This document shows positions 49,018-60,499 of a stretch of DNA of 64,000 bases, one piece after another. The notes beneath the pieces were generated by a model, which made no database searches, was not told the DNA's origin, and saw only the letters and a list, made by a program, of their open reading frames with translations. The number at the start of each line of letters is the position of its first letter. The stretch's first letter is position 1. Source of the stretch: Fomitopsis serialis (taxonomy: Eukaryota > Basidiomycota > Agaricomycetes > Polyporales > Fomitopsidaceae); NCBI RefSeq assembly GCF_022376445.1, contig NW_025954961.1, positions 744,001 to 808,000 on the forward strand. Direction: 5' to 3'. The position numbers and the translations under genes are program-made.

Positions 49018-49562
49018 GATGCGAGAAGATGGGTTCATAACGTGTTAAATAGAGTAGATCTTCGCTATTGCCGATCTGCGTGTAGACTGTCTACTAATGT
49101 ACGCAGTGACTGCGATGTCCTCTGTACTTATGCCGTGCCCTCACGGAGATTTCTTGGGCAGTAGTAGTAATGTAGTCGTCATGGCTTGAGCAATACTTTA
49201 GGTGTTTTGTTCGTCCGCCTCCTTCTCAGTCATCAAACCAGCAGTAAATGTACATGCGGATGAATGTCATGACATTGCCTGAAATGATGTTTCCTGTGTA
49301 GACTGTCTGCCCCGTATCTGTCCCAGCACAAGTGACCTCCGAGAGCTGAGTCAATGGAAAGGCAATTTGTTACTCTAGGTTCATTATCTGGCCTAGTCCC
49401 GATGCACTCAGTACAAAGAGAAGAGGAAGAAGTGCATCCGCGTTCCGGACGGTGGAAGGCCATCACCATGAGTGAGGCCGGCCGACCTGAAACGGGGACG
49501 CGAACCGACGTGCGCACGTTCGAGCTTCCAAAGGTCAAGGTTCGCGACAGACAATTGTGAAC
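49018..49562. other. Convergent 3' region, NCS1 permease and TRAPPC2L
   Basis: 545 bp between converging genes. A 68-codon open frame at 49354-49560 has no recognisable content. Nothing else seen. Confidence 0.45.
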
Positions 49563-50227
49563 TCAATGTGATTGCGTGGAGGCGGTGGAGGTTGAGGAGG
49601 GGATGGACGCGCCCATTACTCTGCCGACGTCGTCTACCCGCTGGCGGAAGGCCTTCCACTTCGTGCTCCCCGTGGAGAGCATGGCGGCGTGGTCGTTTAC
49701 GCTCTCAAGGGGCATGTTGACCTTGAGGAACGGGTTCGCGACTGAGATGCGGTACGCAGTGTGCATCGCTCTGAAAATCTGCGCGCACGGACGAGGGAGA
49801 ACGACGTCAGAGATACATAACAGTGCACGCCGCCGCATACGCACCGCGATGACATCTACGTCGCGGACGACGGCGTCGGTGAGCGCGACCGCGAGGATGA
49901 TCTTGACGCGGACGGGGGTGACGTAGCCGTACACAGCGACGTCCTCCATCGTGTACAGCAGGCTCAGGTAGCACTCGGTCGACTTGGCCGCCTGCGCGGA
50001 CGCAACTGCGGGAAGGGACAAACCGCAGAACGGCCTCAGTCAGCGGGGCGGGGCACTCGAGCCGGGCGGGGGCGCGCACTGCGTTCCTCGATCACATCGA
50101 GGCTGGTGTGGGCGATGTAGTGGTACTTGAGCTCATCCTGGCGCGGCTGGGCGAAGGTGCGGATGAGGATGGGGTGGTTCTGCGGCGAGACGAAGGCGAC
50201 TGCGTTCAGACGGGGCTGGGGTGGCAT
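49563..50227 (-). CDS. TRAPP complex subunit 2-like protein (TRAPPC2L/Tca17)
   Basis: Sedlin/longin-fold subunit of the TRAPP tether for Golgi and endosome traffic. ATG at 50227: MPPQPRLNAVAFVSPQNHPI, then KYHYIAHTSLDVIEER. After an intron: SAQAAKSTECYLSLLYTMED, VAVYGYVTPVRVKIILAVAL, DVDVIA. After a second intron: IFRAMHTAYRISVANPFLKV. All of these match the TRAPPC2L pattern (HTSLDVIEER, YLSLLY..ED..VYGYVT, FR.MH..Y). The C-terminal 40 residues (STKWKAFRQRVDDVGRVMGA..) include the last helix. The two introns join in phase and no break is visible. Confidence 0.88.
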
Positions 50228-50568
50228 GGTCGCGGGAGATGGCCAGGTCACGTCGTCTACTGCTTGGTGGCGGACGCTCCCGCTACGCGTGCTGCCCGGA
50301 CGACGCGTGCTTGCCGGTTCATCCGCTACCTTCGAAGCTCGCGCGATGCAGACTTCCTCACTTCCCTTCTGTTGCAGGCTTCTACCCGGGGAGGCCTCTG
50401 CACGCGGGCTTAACTTAGTTGTGGTCTCTCACCCAGTACTAGTACCGCACCCGCTGTGACGCGCAGTCTACCCGCAACCTTAATACTCCAGACATACGAA
50501 ATGCATAAACAAGATGAAGCGCTACCAAAGTACGAGAACAATCAGTCGAGCGACAACAATGCCAGAGT
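50228..50568. other. Intergenic, TRAPPC2L promoter and cytochrome b5 3' flank
   Basis: 341 bp between two minus-strand genes. No gene, RNA or clear promoter motif recognised. Confidence 0.4.
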
Positions 50569-51245
50569 CTATAGTGATCCGCTCGAGTAGTATCGCCATG
50601 CGAAGTATGCACCGAGCATAGCCAGAGGAACGAAGTACATCATGCTGCGCGAAGTAACGATGTCAAGGATGGACCAAAATAGTCTCGGACGTAAACGCAC
50701 TTTGACCCTTGTTGCACGGCCGTGTTGACAGCCTGGCTGCTCGGAGAGTGACTGTCGTAAGTGGGCTTCACCTTCAAGGCCTGGACAGAGTGTTAGTGCC
50801 AACGCGTGCAAAACATCAAAGCACGACAACATACGCCATCCTTCTCGAATTCACCAATGAAGAGGTCCTTGAGGATGGCACGGGCCTCATCCGAGTGACC
50901 GACGTCCTCGAACGCCTCCGTCGCATCCTTGCCTACGGTGACACGTTAAGCCACGTAGGCAGGCAAGGGGTGTTGCAGCAACTCACCGGTCTCGGCGAGA
51001 ATCACCTCGTCTCCTCCTGGGTGCTACGCCGCGGTTCATATTAGGAAGGCACACAGAGCTGACATGCCCTCACCTCATCAATGAATTTTGAGACGTTGTA
51101 CACTGAGGGACTGTATCAGGGGACCGCGATACGCAACATTGCATGTCAATAACGACGCACCCTTCTGGTGGATGAGGATGTACAGGCTATCCTTCTTGTT
51201 GTTCTGCTTGAGATCCTCGAATGTGATGATTTTGGTCTCGGACAT
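50569..51245 (-). CDS. CYB5: Microsomal cytochrome b5
   Basis: Tail-anchored electron carrier of the ER for desaturases, sterol enzymes and P450s. ATG at 51245: [28 protein letters not shown]. After introns: [20 protein letters not shown] with the first heme His in HPGG, then [20 protein letters not shown] with the second heme His in VGHS. The C-terminal anchor is [20 protein letters not shown], followed by SGSL. About 135 aa, the usual size. Four introns fit; the last one ends right before the anchor and joins in phase (AA|C). Confidence 0.92.
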
Positions 51246-52235
51246 GGCTGCAGGAGGCCTCTGGCGACGACGGGGAGCGGAGGGAGGACGGCGAACCGAC
51301 TGGGGTTGAGGCAATCGTGCGATGTTTATTGGTCCGTTATATGCGCCGGCCAAGGCCGTTCTCACTTTCACACGTGGTAAGAGAATTTGACAGACGCGTT
51401 TCGCCAGACGCGTTGCTGGCGCGGTCGTTCGAGCCTTGCACCTCGTCGACGGCAAGCGAGAAACGGCACAGAAAATCGTGCCACTCTCATTTTGCCTCCG
51501 AGCGACGGCGCAAAGGCAGAAGTAAAGAGACACATTTCGTGTCAGGCAAACCAAGACACTACAGTAGGTGTCCCGAATGGCACGGAGATACCTGGCAGCC
51601 GTTTCTCATCAAGCTGACTCTGTTCGTCGGGTCCTTCTCGTCGACGATCCGCACCCTCTGTTGGCTGACCTCGCCCACAAACCCTGGTCTCGTCCTCGAC
51701 ATTCCTTGGTATGGTAAAATCCTGATGGGAACCAAATGGAGACCAACGCGCTCCGCCTGTGCACTTTTACGCTCGGGGTCTAGCAACATAGTTAGCTGTA
51801 AAAACATCGTGTTCATGATTGATCTGCATTGGTCGATTTGCACAGCGGCCGCGTCAGCGACGTCGGACCGGCTGCGTGCTCGCGTCATGGGGAGTTCCCG
51901 AAGGTCTCTCTGACTATACGTCCAGGCTACACAGGCATCAGCAAGTATGACGGCTAGATCCCGAAAGCCGAAGAAGACGTTTGGATAGAAAAGCGCGCTT
52001 GGAATCGGCTTGCGATAGTAGACAGACGCAAAGCGTAAGGATGAGCCACCAAAGGACCAAGCGGCGAGAGCCAAAGCGGATGTGCCGCGTTGTGGCAAGT
52101 GGCTGACCGACGCGTCATATTTGAGGCTCCGCTACGCGTCCCATCGCATCCGCCACGCGCAACCTTTGCCCACCTTGTCTTCTTGTCCTCCGCCGGTCGC
52201 GACACTCTGCACTTCCTTCGCACTCTTCGCCCGTC
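51246..52235. other. Gene-poor region between cytochrome b5 and the nucleoporin
   Basis: 990 bp between divergent genes. It contains repeat copy B (51625-51800). A minus-strand open frame, 51559-52098, overlaps the repeat and has no recognisable domain. Confidence 0.45.
51625..51800 (+). repeat. Dispersed repeat, copy B (pairs with 11211-11387)
   Basis: Second copy of the roughly 177-bp repeat, same orientation as copy A. It shares the 20-bp core GGTAAAATCCTGATGGGAAC at about 51714, the flanking GACATTCCT and the terminal TTAGCTGTA. Small gaps and substitutions show the copies are old. No terminal inverted repeat or target-site duplication was found. Confidence 0.7.
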
Positions 52236-55200
52236 ATGGTCGACGAACACTCCGACATCTTAGGCGGCTATCTGCAGAAGGCCCCGCCCCAGTCGTTCAA
52301 GGCCTGGTTGGCGGATAACCCGACTATCGCTGCGCCTCTTGCGGCGGTGTTCTCGCTCGCTTTCATATTGGGATTCGTACCCTGGTTCAATCGATGGCAA
52401 GACCGACGGTACCGCAAGTACGTTGTGCATGATGCTCTCTGAGGGCTGCCGCTTATTCGTTTGCAGAGCATTACGAAGGAGATACGGTATCCCGGACGAC
52501 GACGAACGCCCTTTCAACGTTGCCTACGCCGCGGTGCATGCGCGCACTGGGGAGTCTGAGGAAGGTAGTCGCGAGGCTTCAGAGCAATCAGACGAGGGTC
52601 CCTCTACGCTACGCCACGGTCGCCCAGATGTTCCTATGCTCGTACGTCGTCAGCTGGAAAGAGAGGAACTGTCTTGTACGTCTTGCGCATGCTTCCCGTC
52701 GTGCTCGCTCTCACCGCCTCTTCCTTCAGACCTCCGTGAGCCGGAAGTGCCTCGCACCGCAAGCCATGCACCATACGCGTCGCAGTATGATCCTCGTCGA
52801 GTCAATTACAACGCATGGCAAGCCGGGTAAGTGCTGATTAGTACCTTTGTTGTGCACGAGCTGACCTCATGCTGATGAAACAGACCGTCGGCTACGCTTG
52901 TTGAGGAGCCTGTCGTCAGGAACTACGCTCGGACGCCTGTCCGAAGGGAACCAGACACATCAGCCACGATCTCGCCGAGCACCGTGAGTGACGCCACTGG
53001 TCAAGACGCATCACCGCCTGCGCTCAAGACTCAAGGCAAGCACGCGCGTGATGAAGATGAAATGGGGCAGCCTGAGAAGAAGTCAAGATTAGCAGGCGCC
53101 GTCCATGATGTCGATGAAGGCGTCGTGGTTGATGGTGAAGACGACACAGAGGACATGGATGTCGACGCCGTACAACCCAAGAGAGGCTCCAAGCGACAGG
53201 CTAGTGTTGACGATGACGAGGGCATTGAGCGGACGCGCGAGAGGGGTAGGGATAAACGGGCACGCAAGGTGTCCCGCGAACAGGTACTCGGGCAGTCTGA
53301 CGAAGAGATGGCTGAAGTCCAGGCAGTGGATGACGAGGATGAAGTTACGGAGATGCGGCCGGTGCGGAGGGGCAAGAAGCGAGACCGTGACGAGGCTGGC
53401 TCTACGTTCGGTGGCGATGAGTCTATTGCTGATGATGTCGAGTCGGATGGCGGTCACAAGTCTCGTAGGAGGCGCAAGAGGCGTGCGATGGCAAAGAAGG
53501 CTGAGAACTCCGCCCGTGGCCAGAAACGCACTCGCGACGTTGCCTCGGAAGAGAGTGAAGAGGAGCCTGAACGGCCAAAGAGGCGCGTCACTCGCAGGCA
53601 GCGTGGCAACCGTGACCACGATCCGTTGTTCGACGCGCCACTCTCCAATGATCCATTGTGCAAGGGTAGACGGATTGGAGAGGAGTGGGAGGTCAATGAA
53701 ATCCACTACAAGGTTGGTCCCAATGGACAGCGGTTACGTCAGGAATTGGTCAAGAGGTCCCGCACTCGTTTCCCTATGGTGCGTTGCACTTCGGTCCCAT
53801 TCATTGATGACACTTTCTAATCCATTTTTAGCCAAAGGATTCAGCCCATCCCGACCGCCGTACCAACATCGATGTATACGTGGAAACATGGCTGACTGAA
53901 GAAGAATATCAGGCGGCCAAAGAACGTGGCGACTTGGCATGGCAGGACAGCCCGGCCCCAGTGCACCTGCGACTCCAGGTGATGTCTCAGTGTGTATCAT
54001 TTCATTGTTGTACGGTTGTTTGGTACTTATCCGGCCCTTCAGGACTATCCGTCTAGATCCGGCAAGAGTCTATTGTGGGCTTCGCAACCAACCACGCCGG
54101 AGAGTCCCGCGCCACAGAGGGGTCCTTTCAGGCAGTCAATAGTTACCAATGTTGGTTTGCGCCTCGATCCCTTCACGCGGTCTCAAGCACCCAGTCGTCG
54201 AGTCGCTTCGCGCCCCAGTTACCGCAAGTCACCACGCCCGAGGTCACTCCGTCAAAGCCGCGCGTCACCAAGACATACTCGAAATGGGAGAAGCAGGATC
54301 TTGAGGCAGCCGCCATGGCTAAGATCAGGGAGAGGAAGCTGGCACAGGCAAGAGAGGCTCTGAACCCCACGCCTACTCCGCCCACACAGGCTGCTGCCAC
54401 TCAGCTACTTTTGACGCCCGCAGTGGCTGCTCCTTCGACCTCGTCGGCCCAGACTGCTTCGAACTTAACCTTTGCTAAGGTAGCGCAGAGGAGCCAGAGA
54501 AACCAGCTCAGCCCACAGGTGACAAACCGTCTATTCCGTTTTCTTTGGCGCGCCGCCCGCACCTGCCCCTTCGACATCAAACGGGAACCCGCATCGACTA
54601 CTGCCCCTCCTGCTACCAAGGAAGCCCCGAGACCTTTTTCAGCCTCGCTCCTGTCTCCACTTCTACAACGCCCGCTGCTCCTACGACCGCTCAGCCAACG
54701 TCCTCTGTCCCGAACTTTTTCGGCAATGCTGGCAAGAACAACACCACAACTGCGCCACAAGCGTCTCAGCCAAGCACCCAATCGCAACCCACGGCGTGTG
54801 CGCCCCCTGCGAGTTCATTCAACTTTGGGACTAAGCCCGCTTCTGCTGCCCCTGCATCAAGTAGTGCATCCTCGTTCAATCCTTTTGGTACTGTTCCCAG
54901 CACGCAGCCTTCAGCGGCCTCCACTGCGAGCTCAGCCCCCAAGTCAGCATTCTCGTTTGCGCCGCCGACCTCCGGGGCGACTACAGCGCCGATAAGTAAG
55001 CCTACTGAGGCGACGCCAATGGATCAGAGTGCGCCCACGGGAACGAGCTCTGGTCCTTCTCTGCTGGCACGTCTCGGTCCTCAGGTACAGGAGTCGTCCA
55101 CTCACCGCAGACTAGCACGCCTGCTTCAGGTTCTACGGCCGGACCCATGAAGTTCTCGTTCACGCAACCAAGCGCACCTACAGGTGTTTCATCTCAGCAA

Positions 55201-56108
55201 CCCGCATTTGGCAGCCGAGCATCCCCGCATCTACTCCGAACACTAGTGCTGTGCCAGGGAGCACGCCAGCGACCGCGTCGTCGAACACGAACGCCGCGTC
55301 CGCGCAGAAGTTCAGCTTCGGGTTCACTGGTGCACAAATGGGAAGTGCTGCACCTGCTGCGTCGCCCACGCCTGCCGCCACGGGCGCGACGAACACATCA
55401 AAGCCATTCTCGTTCAACTTCGGTGCTCCTAGTCAACCAGCCCCTGTGGCTCAACCGAGCGGGAATGCGACATCACCCTTTGGTGGCGCCGGGCCTTTCG
55501 GACAGACCACAACTTCGGCTTCGACGCCGTCCACTGTCAAGACGCCAGCTGCTTTCGGTTTCGGCGCGCCTGCCTCGTCGGGTGTCACTGCGGCATCTAG
55601 CCCGTTCGGCGGTCCTGCCACAACGGCGAATACGACTCCCAGTAAACCAGAAGGTAGCAATGCGTTCTCGACGACACCGGCTGGGACTCCGGCGAGTGGT
55701 AGTGTGTTTGGTGGTAGCAGCGCGCCAGCTAACACGGCTGGCTCGAAGTCTGCCTTCACTTTTGGTGCGACTGGTGGTACGCCCACGTTCGGAGGGTCTA
55801 CTGGAACCTCTGCTCCTCAAATGAACTCAGCTAACCCGTTCGGAGCGCCGACCAGCGCGACACCGTCTACGGCCAGCAGCGGAGAAGCGCAGAGCAAGCC
55901 GTTCTCCTTCAACTTCGGAGCTGCCCCTTCCTCGTCTCCGGCGACACCGTCAAATCCTTTTGGGGCTCAGCCAACCACCACCCCAACGTTCGGCACAACG
56001 TCGCAGCCAGCTTCAAATCCGTTTGGTTTCGGAAACGCTTCGTCTTCTACGCCTTCTTCATTCAACTTTGGGAACGCCTCCAACACCAACCAAAATCAGA
56101 AGCAGTGA
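52236..56108 (+). CDS. Transmembrane FG-repeat nucleoporin (POM121-like architecture)
   Basis: Predicted nuclear-pore membrane protein. ATG 52236; residues about 30-51 form one membrane helix (TIAAPLAAVFSLAFILGFVP) followed by basic RWQDRRYRK. Introns then join in phase through RRRYGIPDDDERPFNVAYAA and YDPRRVNYNAWQAG to a long acidic/basic disordered part with several nuclear-localisation-like clusters (HKSRRRRKRRAMAKKAE, RPKRRVTRRQRG). A conserved block reads GRRIGEEWEVNEIHYKVGPN, TNIDVYVETWLTEEEYQAAK. A helical WEKQDLEAAAMAKIRERKLA segment follows, then about 16 FG/FxFG repeats (SFNFG, NPFG, FGFG, VFGG) ending FNFGNASNTNQNQKQ. Frames change several times between 54.1 and 55.3 kb, partly introns, partly probable lost bases. 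A two-gene model is less likely because the exons connect the helix to the NLS region in frame. Confidence 0.75.
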
Positions 56109-56560
56109 TATGCCATCCTTCGTGCGCTGCCATGCGCCCCTCCTATGAATATGCGCATGTACATATGTCACCCCTAGTCGCGAACTTGTCAAGTAGGCCC
56201 GCCATGTTGTACTCTACACCCACGTAGCATTTATTGTCCCGTCACGCAAGTAACTTATCCCACACATCCTTTGTAGTCTTCTGGTGCTCTTGTGGGGAAT
56301 ATTTGGACGTCAGGTCCAAATTTCTATATTGCCAGACTATCCGCATGGTGAGAGAAGCTTGTGATTTGTGCGCGAAGCTGGTCTACATCCGAACCCAGCT
56401 GAAGCCATGTGGCCGGGTGGTGACATAACGTCCGTTCGTGTATCGAACGACTATGGACCGACACCTTTGACCAACCTCGGCTTGGTCGGTTTAGCGATAC
56501 CTGCTCCATCCTCCAGACACGACGCGCTTCGAAGGAGTGTGGATGCTTTGACACTGCGCT
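56109..56560. other. Intergenic, nucleoporin to tail-anchored coiled-coil gene
   Basis: 452 bp between two plus-strand genes. Nothing recognised. Confidence 0.4.
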
Positions 56561-59142
56561 ATGCTGTCTGACACTTCTTCGGCGAGCCCTCGTCCTCGCC
56601 CACCAGCGAAAGCACGAAGGCTGCCTTCGGTACAGTTTCCCCAGCTTCCGCCTCCGCCATATGCACCTTCGCTGGATCAAGTGGTGCTGGATGCAGCGAG
56701 CGCCGTCTCCGAACTACCCGTCGGTGTAGATGACATCAAGCCACCTCTGTTGCCGCAAGACTCAGAGGAATGGGTCAAGGAAAGGTCGAGGGAGGAGCTA
56801 TCCGAACTGCTACTGAAGGCAGGGGAGCTGATCAAGTCTCGTGAAACTGGTGAGGATCCCTATGAGTAGACGTGGTTGATGCTGCACTCATTCGTACGGA
56901 GTGAAGAGCTGGGCTTGACGTCTACGATCATCCAGAGTCTGTACCAAGACAACGTCGAGCTCAAGACCAAGCACGAGACGCTGCTCTCCCGTCTGCCCTC
57001 CTCGCCTGCACCCACGGCACCTACTTCTCCAATAGTCCCCACGCCGAACAGGATTCTCTCGCCTGACTACTCCGATGTCCATCTCCCCGCTCTCCGGACT
57101 ATGCAGACACGTCTCTGCCAATGCCGTTCGTTCGACACACTAGGCGGATATCCGTCACTCCCTCCGACCTGACCCGTCTCGCAGACCAGAACGCGGAGCT
57201 CCTCGACAAGCTTGACAAGCTTGAAGCTGAGTCGAGGAAGTCCGACCAGGCGGGCAAACGGAAGTTGCGAAAGCTCGAGCACGAGATCCAGCTGCTTCAA
57301 CAAGAGCTCGAGGAGACTCAGGCAAAGGAAGCGGAGCTCGAGCAGGCACGCCTCACTGTGAGTCTCTCAGAGGAGGAGGCTCAGCGGCGAAAGGAGGAGC
57401 GCGAGGAACGTGTGCGGGTGTTTAGGGAGAAACCAGGGACATCCGTGTCGAGCTCGGACACTGCTGTCGACCTCGAAGAGATCAAGGACTTCGCACCGCC
57501 GTCCGAGCTACGTTCGCCAGGCTCGATACGAATACCCTCAGTTCGTGCTTCTCAGCCCTTTGCACCTTCTCAGGCCGCAGTCGAGAGACCCATCCTACCA
57601 CCTTTGGGATTACCTGAGCCCGACGCTCTCCCTATGTTTCGGCCTCGTCCCCGCTTCTTGAGTACGCGGACACCGTCCGGTGCTGAATCTGCCATCGTCT
57701 CGCAGTTGTTGCAGAAGATCCAGGAGCTGGAGGAGACGAACGCGCAGATCTCAAAGGACCAGCAACTGACGGAGGAGCGGCTGCGCTCTGCACAGTGGGA
57801 CTCGGAGAGCATCCGTCGGGTGTACGATTGTCTCGATGGCGTTGATGGTGTCGAGCTGGAGGTTGTGGCAGAGGACAGTCTTGAGGAGAGCCCGACCAAG
57901 CTGAGGAGGATGGCGTCCGGTGGAACCATCAAGTTCAGCAGCCTGAGGCGCTCTATTCACCAGGACCTCAGCAAGTCGCTTGGGTCTGAGCAACTGGACA
58001 CGTTCGCTAGCGGCATTTCGGGAGAAATGCGGAGTACGGTGCGCAGTGCGGTCACACAGAAACACGCTGCAGCGCACAAGGCTCGCAAGTCTGTCGTGGG
58101 TCTATTCGATCACGGGCAGTTGACTCCCGACTCTCCCGTGGATGGCAGCGCGCCGTTCTTCTCGTCGCCCGCTGCTCGTGTATTCTCGCCTGTGATGGGC
58201 TCCGAGCTCGGGGATATATCCACTTGGTCAACTGCCGCAACGGATGGAGTGGCATGCGCATCTCCAGCACTCAGCAGCGGCCTGCGGACACCCTTTCCTG
58301 GTACTATGGGCCGGACACTGGGTAGCGAGCTCGGCAGCGAATGCGGTGACGACTGGGGTGCCAACACGGTCAACTATCACCTCAGGACTACCAGCCTATA
58401 CGGCATGACAGGGCTGGACCTGTCTCGCGAAGCCTCAGTGTCGCCACAGTTCGTCTTCCCTGCTCTCGATGACTCGGATGAAACGACCTCGTCTCCACAA
58501 CAGGAAGACTGGGATGCAGAGGCAGGTCCCTCGACGCCTAAGAGGGCACCTGCCTTGCAGCTCACGATTGAACCGCCGACGCCTGAGACGTCCACACCCA
58601 AGAGGCCGGCCTCAGCGAGGCAGAAACGGCTGTCACAGACGGTCCGTTCGCGCACGCACCGGTGGGTCGAGGGGCGGTTCTCACCACACTCGCTGTCATC
58701 CTCATCGTCAAGATCACCGGAGCCCATCAGTCGGCGGCCATCCGCGAAGGCGAGGGCGCGCTCAGGCCTCGATACAGAGCTGACGATGGACGAGGTGTTT
58801 GACGAGGCCGCGCGGGGCCTCTCGCAGATGCAGATCAGAGCGAGGAGACAGATTCCGGAATTCTTCCGCGAGGATGAGCCCGCTGAGCCCGAGGCAGACG
58901 ACAGGATCAAGGAACGAGGTGGCCAGGATGCGGACACATCTGCGGTGCAGGTGCGCCCGGACACCTCGGGCGTCTTGGAGGCTGAGCGGCAGGGGCGAAT
59001 CTCGCGGTTCGTGGTCGAGTTGTGGTTGTGGTTGCAGTTCGCCCTCGTGATTGTGGTCTTCTTGTACGCGATGGCGAGGAGAGGTCCGAAGAGCGTGTTG
59101 GAGGAAGCGGACCGCCGGCGGGCACGAGCTGCGAGTGCTTAA
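56561..59142 (+). CDS. Coiled-coil protein with C-terminal membrane anchor, unknown function
   Basis: No family recognised. It starts MLSDTSSASPRPRPPAKARR and then has an acidic helical segment (EEWVKERSREELSELLLKAG). After an intron comes LTSTIIQSLYQDNVELKTKH and a long coiled coil (NAELLDKLDKLEAESRKSDQ.., KLEHEIQLLQQELEETQAKE). The middle is Ser/Pro-rich and disordered, with a second coiled coil (SQLLQKIQELEETNAQISKD). Near the end, AARGLSQMQIRARRQIPEFF precedes one hydrophobic segment, FVVELWLWLQFALVIVVFLY, and a basic tail of about 24 residues. This layout suits a tail-anchored protein of the nuclear envelope, ER or Golgi, such as a golgin or KASH-like protein. The reading frame changes near 57.1 kb by one base. 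Most of the protein is one 2-kb exon. Confidence 0.75.
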
Positions 59143-59568
59143 TTTTCGGACCATAGCATGACTATTACTATGCTTTAATGACTCTTATATTTTGTAGTGG
59201 AACTTTTGGCAGAAACATTCTGTGCGGAGGAACATTGTTCGCAAGCTGTTCCGAGTGGTCGGGACGAGACGCGTCTGCAGGCTTCGCGTCCCGCAATAAT
59301 GAGGTCACGTGTAGCGTGTCAGAGGCCGGGGAAACTCGGACAGCGTCTGTGTCTCCGTTTTGGGAAGGTACAGTACTGTACGCATGACGTCACGCGTCTG
59401 CTAGGCGTGAACACTCATGCAAGCCGAACGATCCCGTAGCGTCATGCAGGAGCTCGCAGGGCCCGTCGTGCATATAACCGCCGTCCAAGGTGCGCACTTC
59501 GTTGTTCTTCTGCGACCTACTTCAACTACGTACTGCAGCCTGGCAGAGAACCCATACATCCTTGAACC
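59143..59568. other. Promoter region of Rcf2 copy 2
   Basis: 426 bp. A TATA-like CATATAAC lies at 59471-59478, about 92 bp upstream of the ATG. Nothing else recognised. Confidence 0.4.
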
Positions 59569-60499
59569 ATGAAAGTAGGTCACAACGCGTGTACGAACAC
59601 ACAATAACTCAAGACCTCATTTGAGCCTAGATCGTCTCTGAAGATGAGCGCAGCGCGCAGATGCGCGCCACCATCGTCGGCGGCGCCAAGGGATTCACGG
59701 GCGGCTGGCCTTCGCCCTGCCCACCTCCTACATCCTGAACCGCCGCTGGGCGTACTACCGCCAGCTCCCGCCATCGCTCAAGGCGTTCGGCGTCATCTCG
59801 TGGCCGTCCCCGCCTTTGTTATCAACGCAGAACACGCAGGGCTGCGGTACGAGAAGGAACACTGGTACGTGGGAGTTCGGCGATCCTGTCTCTTGCTCGA
59901 TGGCTGATGTTGCCGTGTTGTATCGGATGAACGCAGGAACGATGCCGGCGCGCATGAGCTTGATATCCTTCAGCAGCGCGTGCAGGATCGCTGGGATAAG
60001 ATGGGACCGCTGGAGAAGCTGAAGGACGTCGCGGGAAGACACGAATATGGTTTAATTGGCGGTGCGTGGGCGGCGACATGGTAGGCGCGTTTGGCTGGAT
60101 CATGCGGGACAAGTACGTACCACAACACGATGGAGGCGTCAACATTCGTACTGACTAAGGCGCCTCAACCAGATACCAGACGATGCCACAAAAGGTAGGC
60201 TTACTTGGCATGCATGACAGTCACCGGTGTTGAAGTGAGGACGATTGGATGCCTAGATTGTGCAGGCGCGTATGTGGGCGCAGGGACTGACCATTGGTAT
60301 CCTGATCGCGGCCGGAGCACTTACTCACGCGCGGAGACAGCAAGCTGTCGACGAACATGGGTTGAGACACATTGTGAAGTGGCCATCTGTTCCCCGTGTG
60401 ATACCTGTGCTGATGGAATCACTATAGGAACCTGACCATTCTTGGAGGGATATTGTCGAGCAAACGAGCGAGGCCGACACCAATGAGCGACGCACCTGA
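59569..60499 (+). CDS. RCF2: Respiratory supercomplex factor 2 (Rcf2), HIG1 family, copy 2
   Basis: Mitochondrial inner-membrane assembly and modulator protein of cytochrome c oxidase. Exon 1 is ATG AAA only, exactly as in the copy at 33138; the intron is 59575-59630. Then IVSEDERSAQMRATIVGGAK, ALPTSYILNRRWAYYRQLPP, SLKAFGVI, AEHAGLRYEKEHW. After introns: DILQQRVQDRWDKMGPLEKL, EYGLIGGAWAAT, KYQTMPQK|IVQARMWAQGLTIGILIAAG with the HIG1 signature, THARRQQAVDEH, and a tail DHSWRDIVEQTSEADTNERR. Frame breaks at about 59704, 59796 and 60077 are each one base short. The last intron has no clean GT at the position used by copy 1. Sequence divergence from copy 1 is large. Confidence 0.83.

Noticed and set aside
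48217..49038. 273-codon minus-strand frame rich in Arg/Asp/Glu
   Set aside because: It is the reverse of the NCS1 permease last exon and has a low-complexity charged composition typical of antisense GC-rich frames.
51425..51440. GTTCGAGCC resembling a tRNA B box
   Set aside because: No A box at a proper distance and no cloverleaf arms could be folded around it.
52236..52840. A separate small membrane-protein gene ahead of the FG nucleoporin
   Set aside because: Three successive introns join in phase into the NLS-rich exon, and the first exon ends at a GT donor with no plausible stop-bounded short product conserved by itself.
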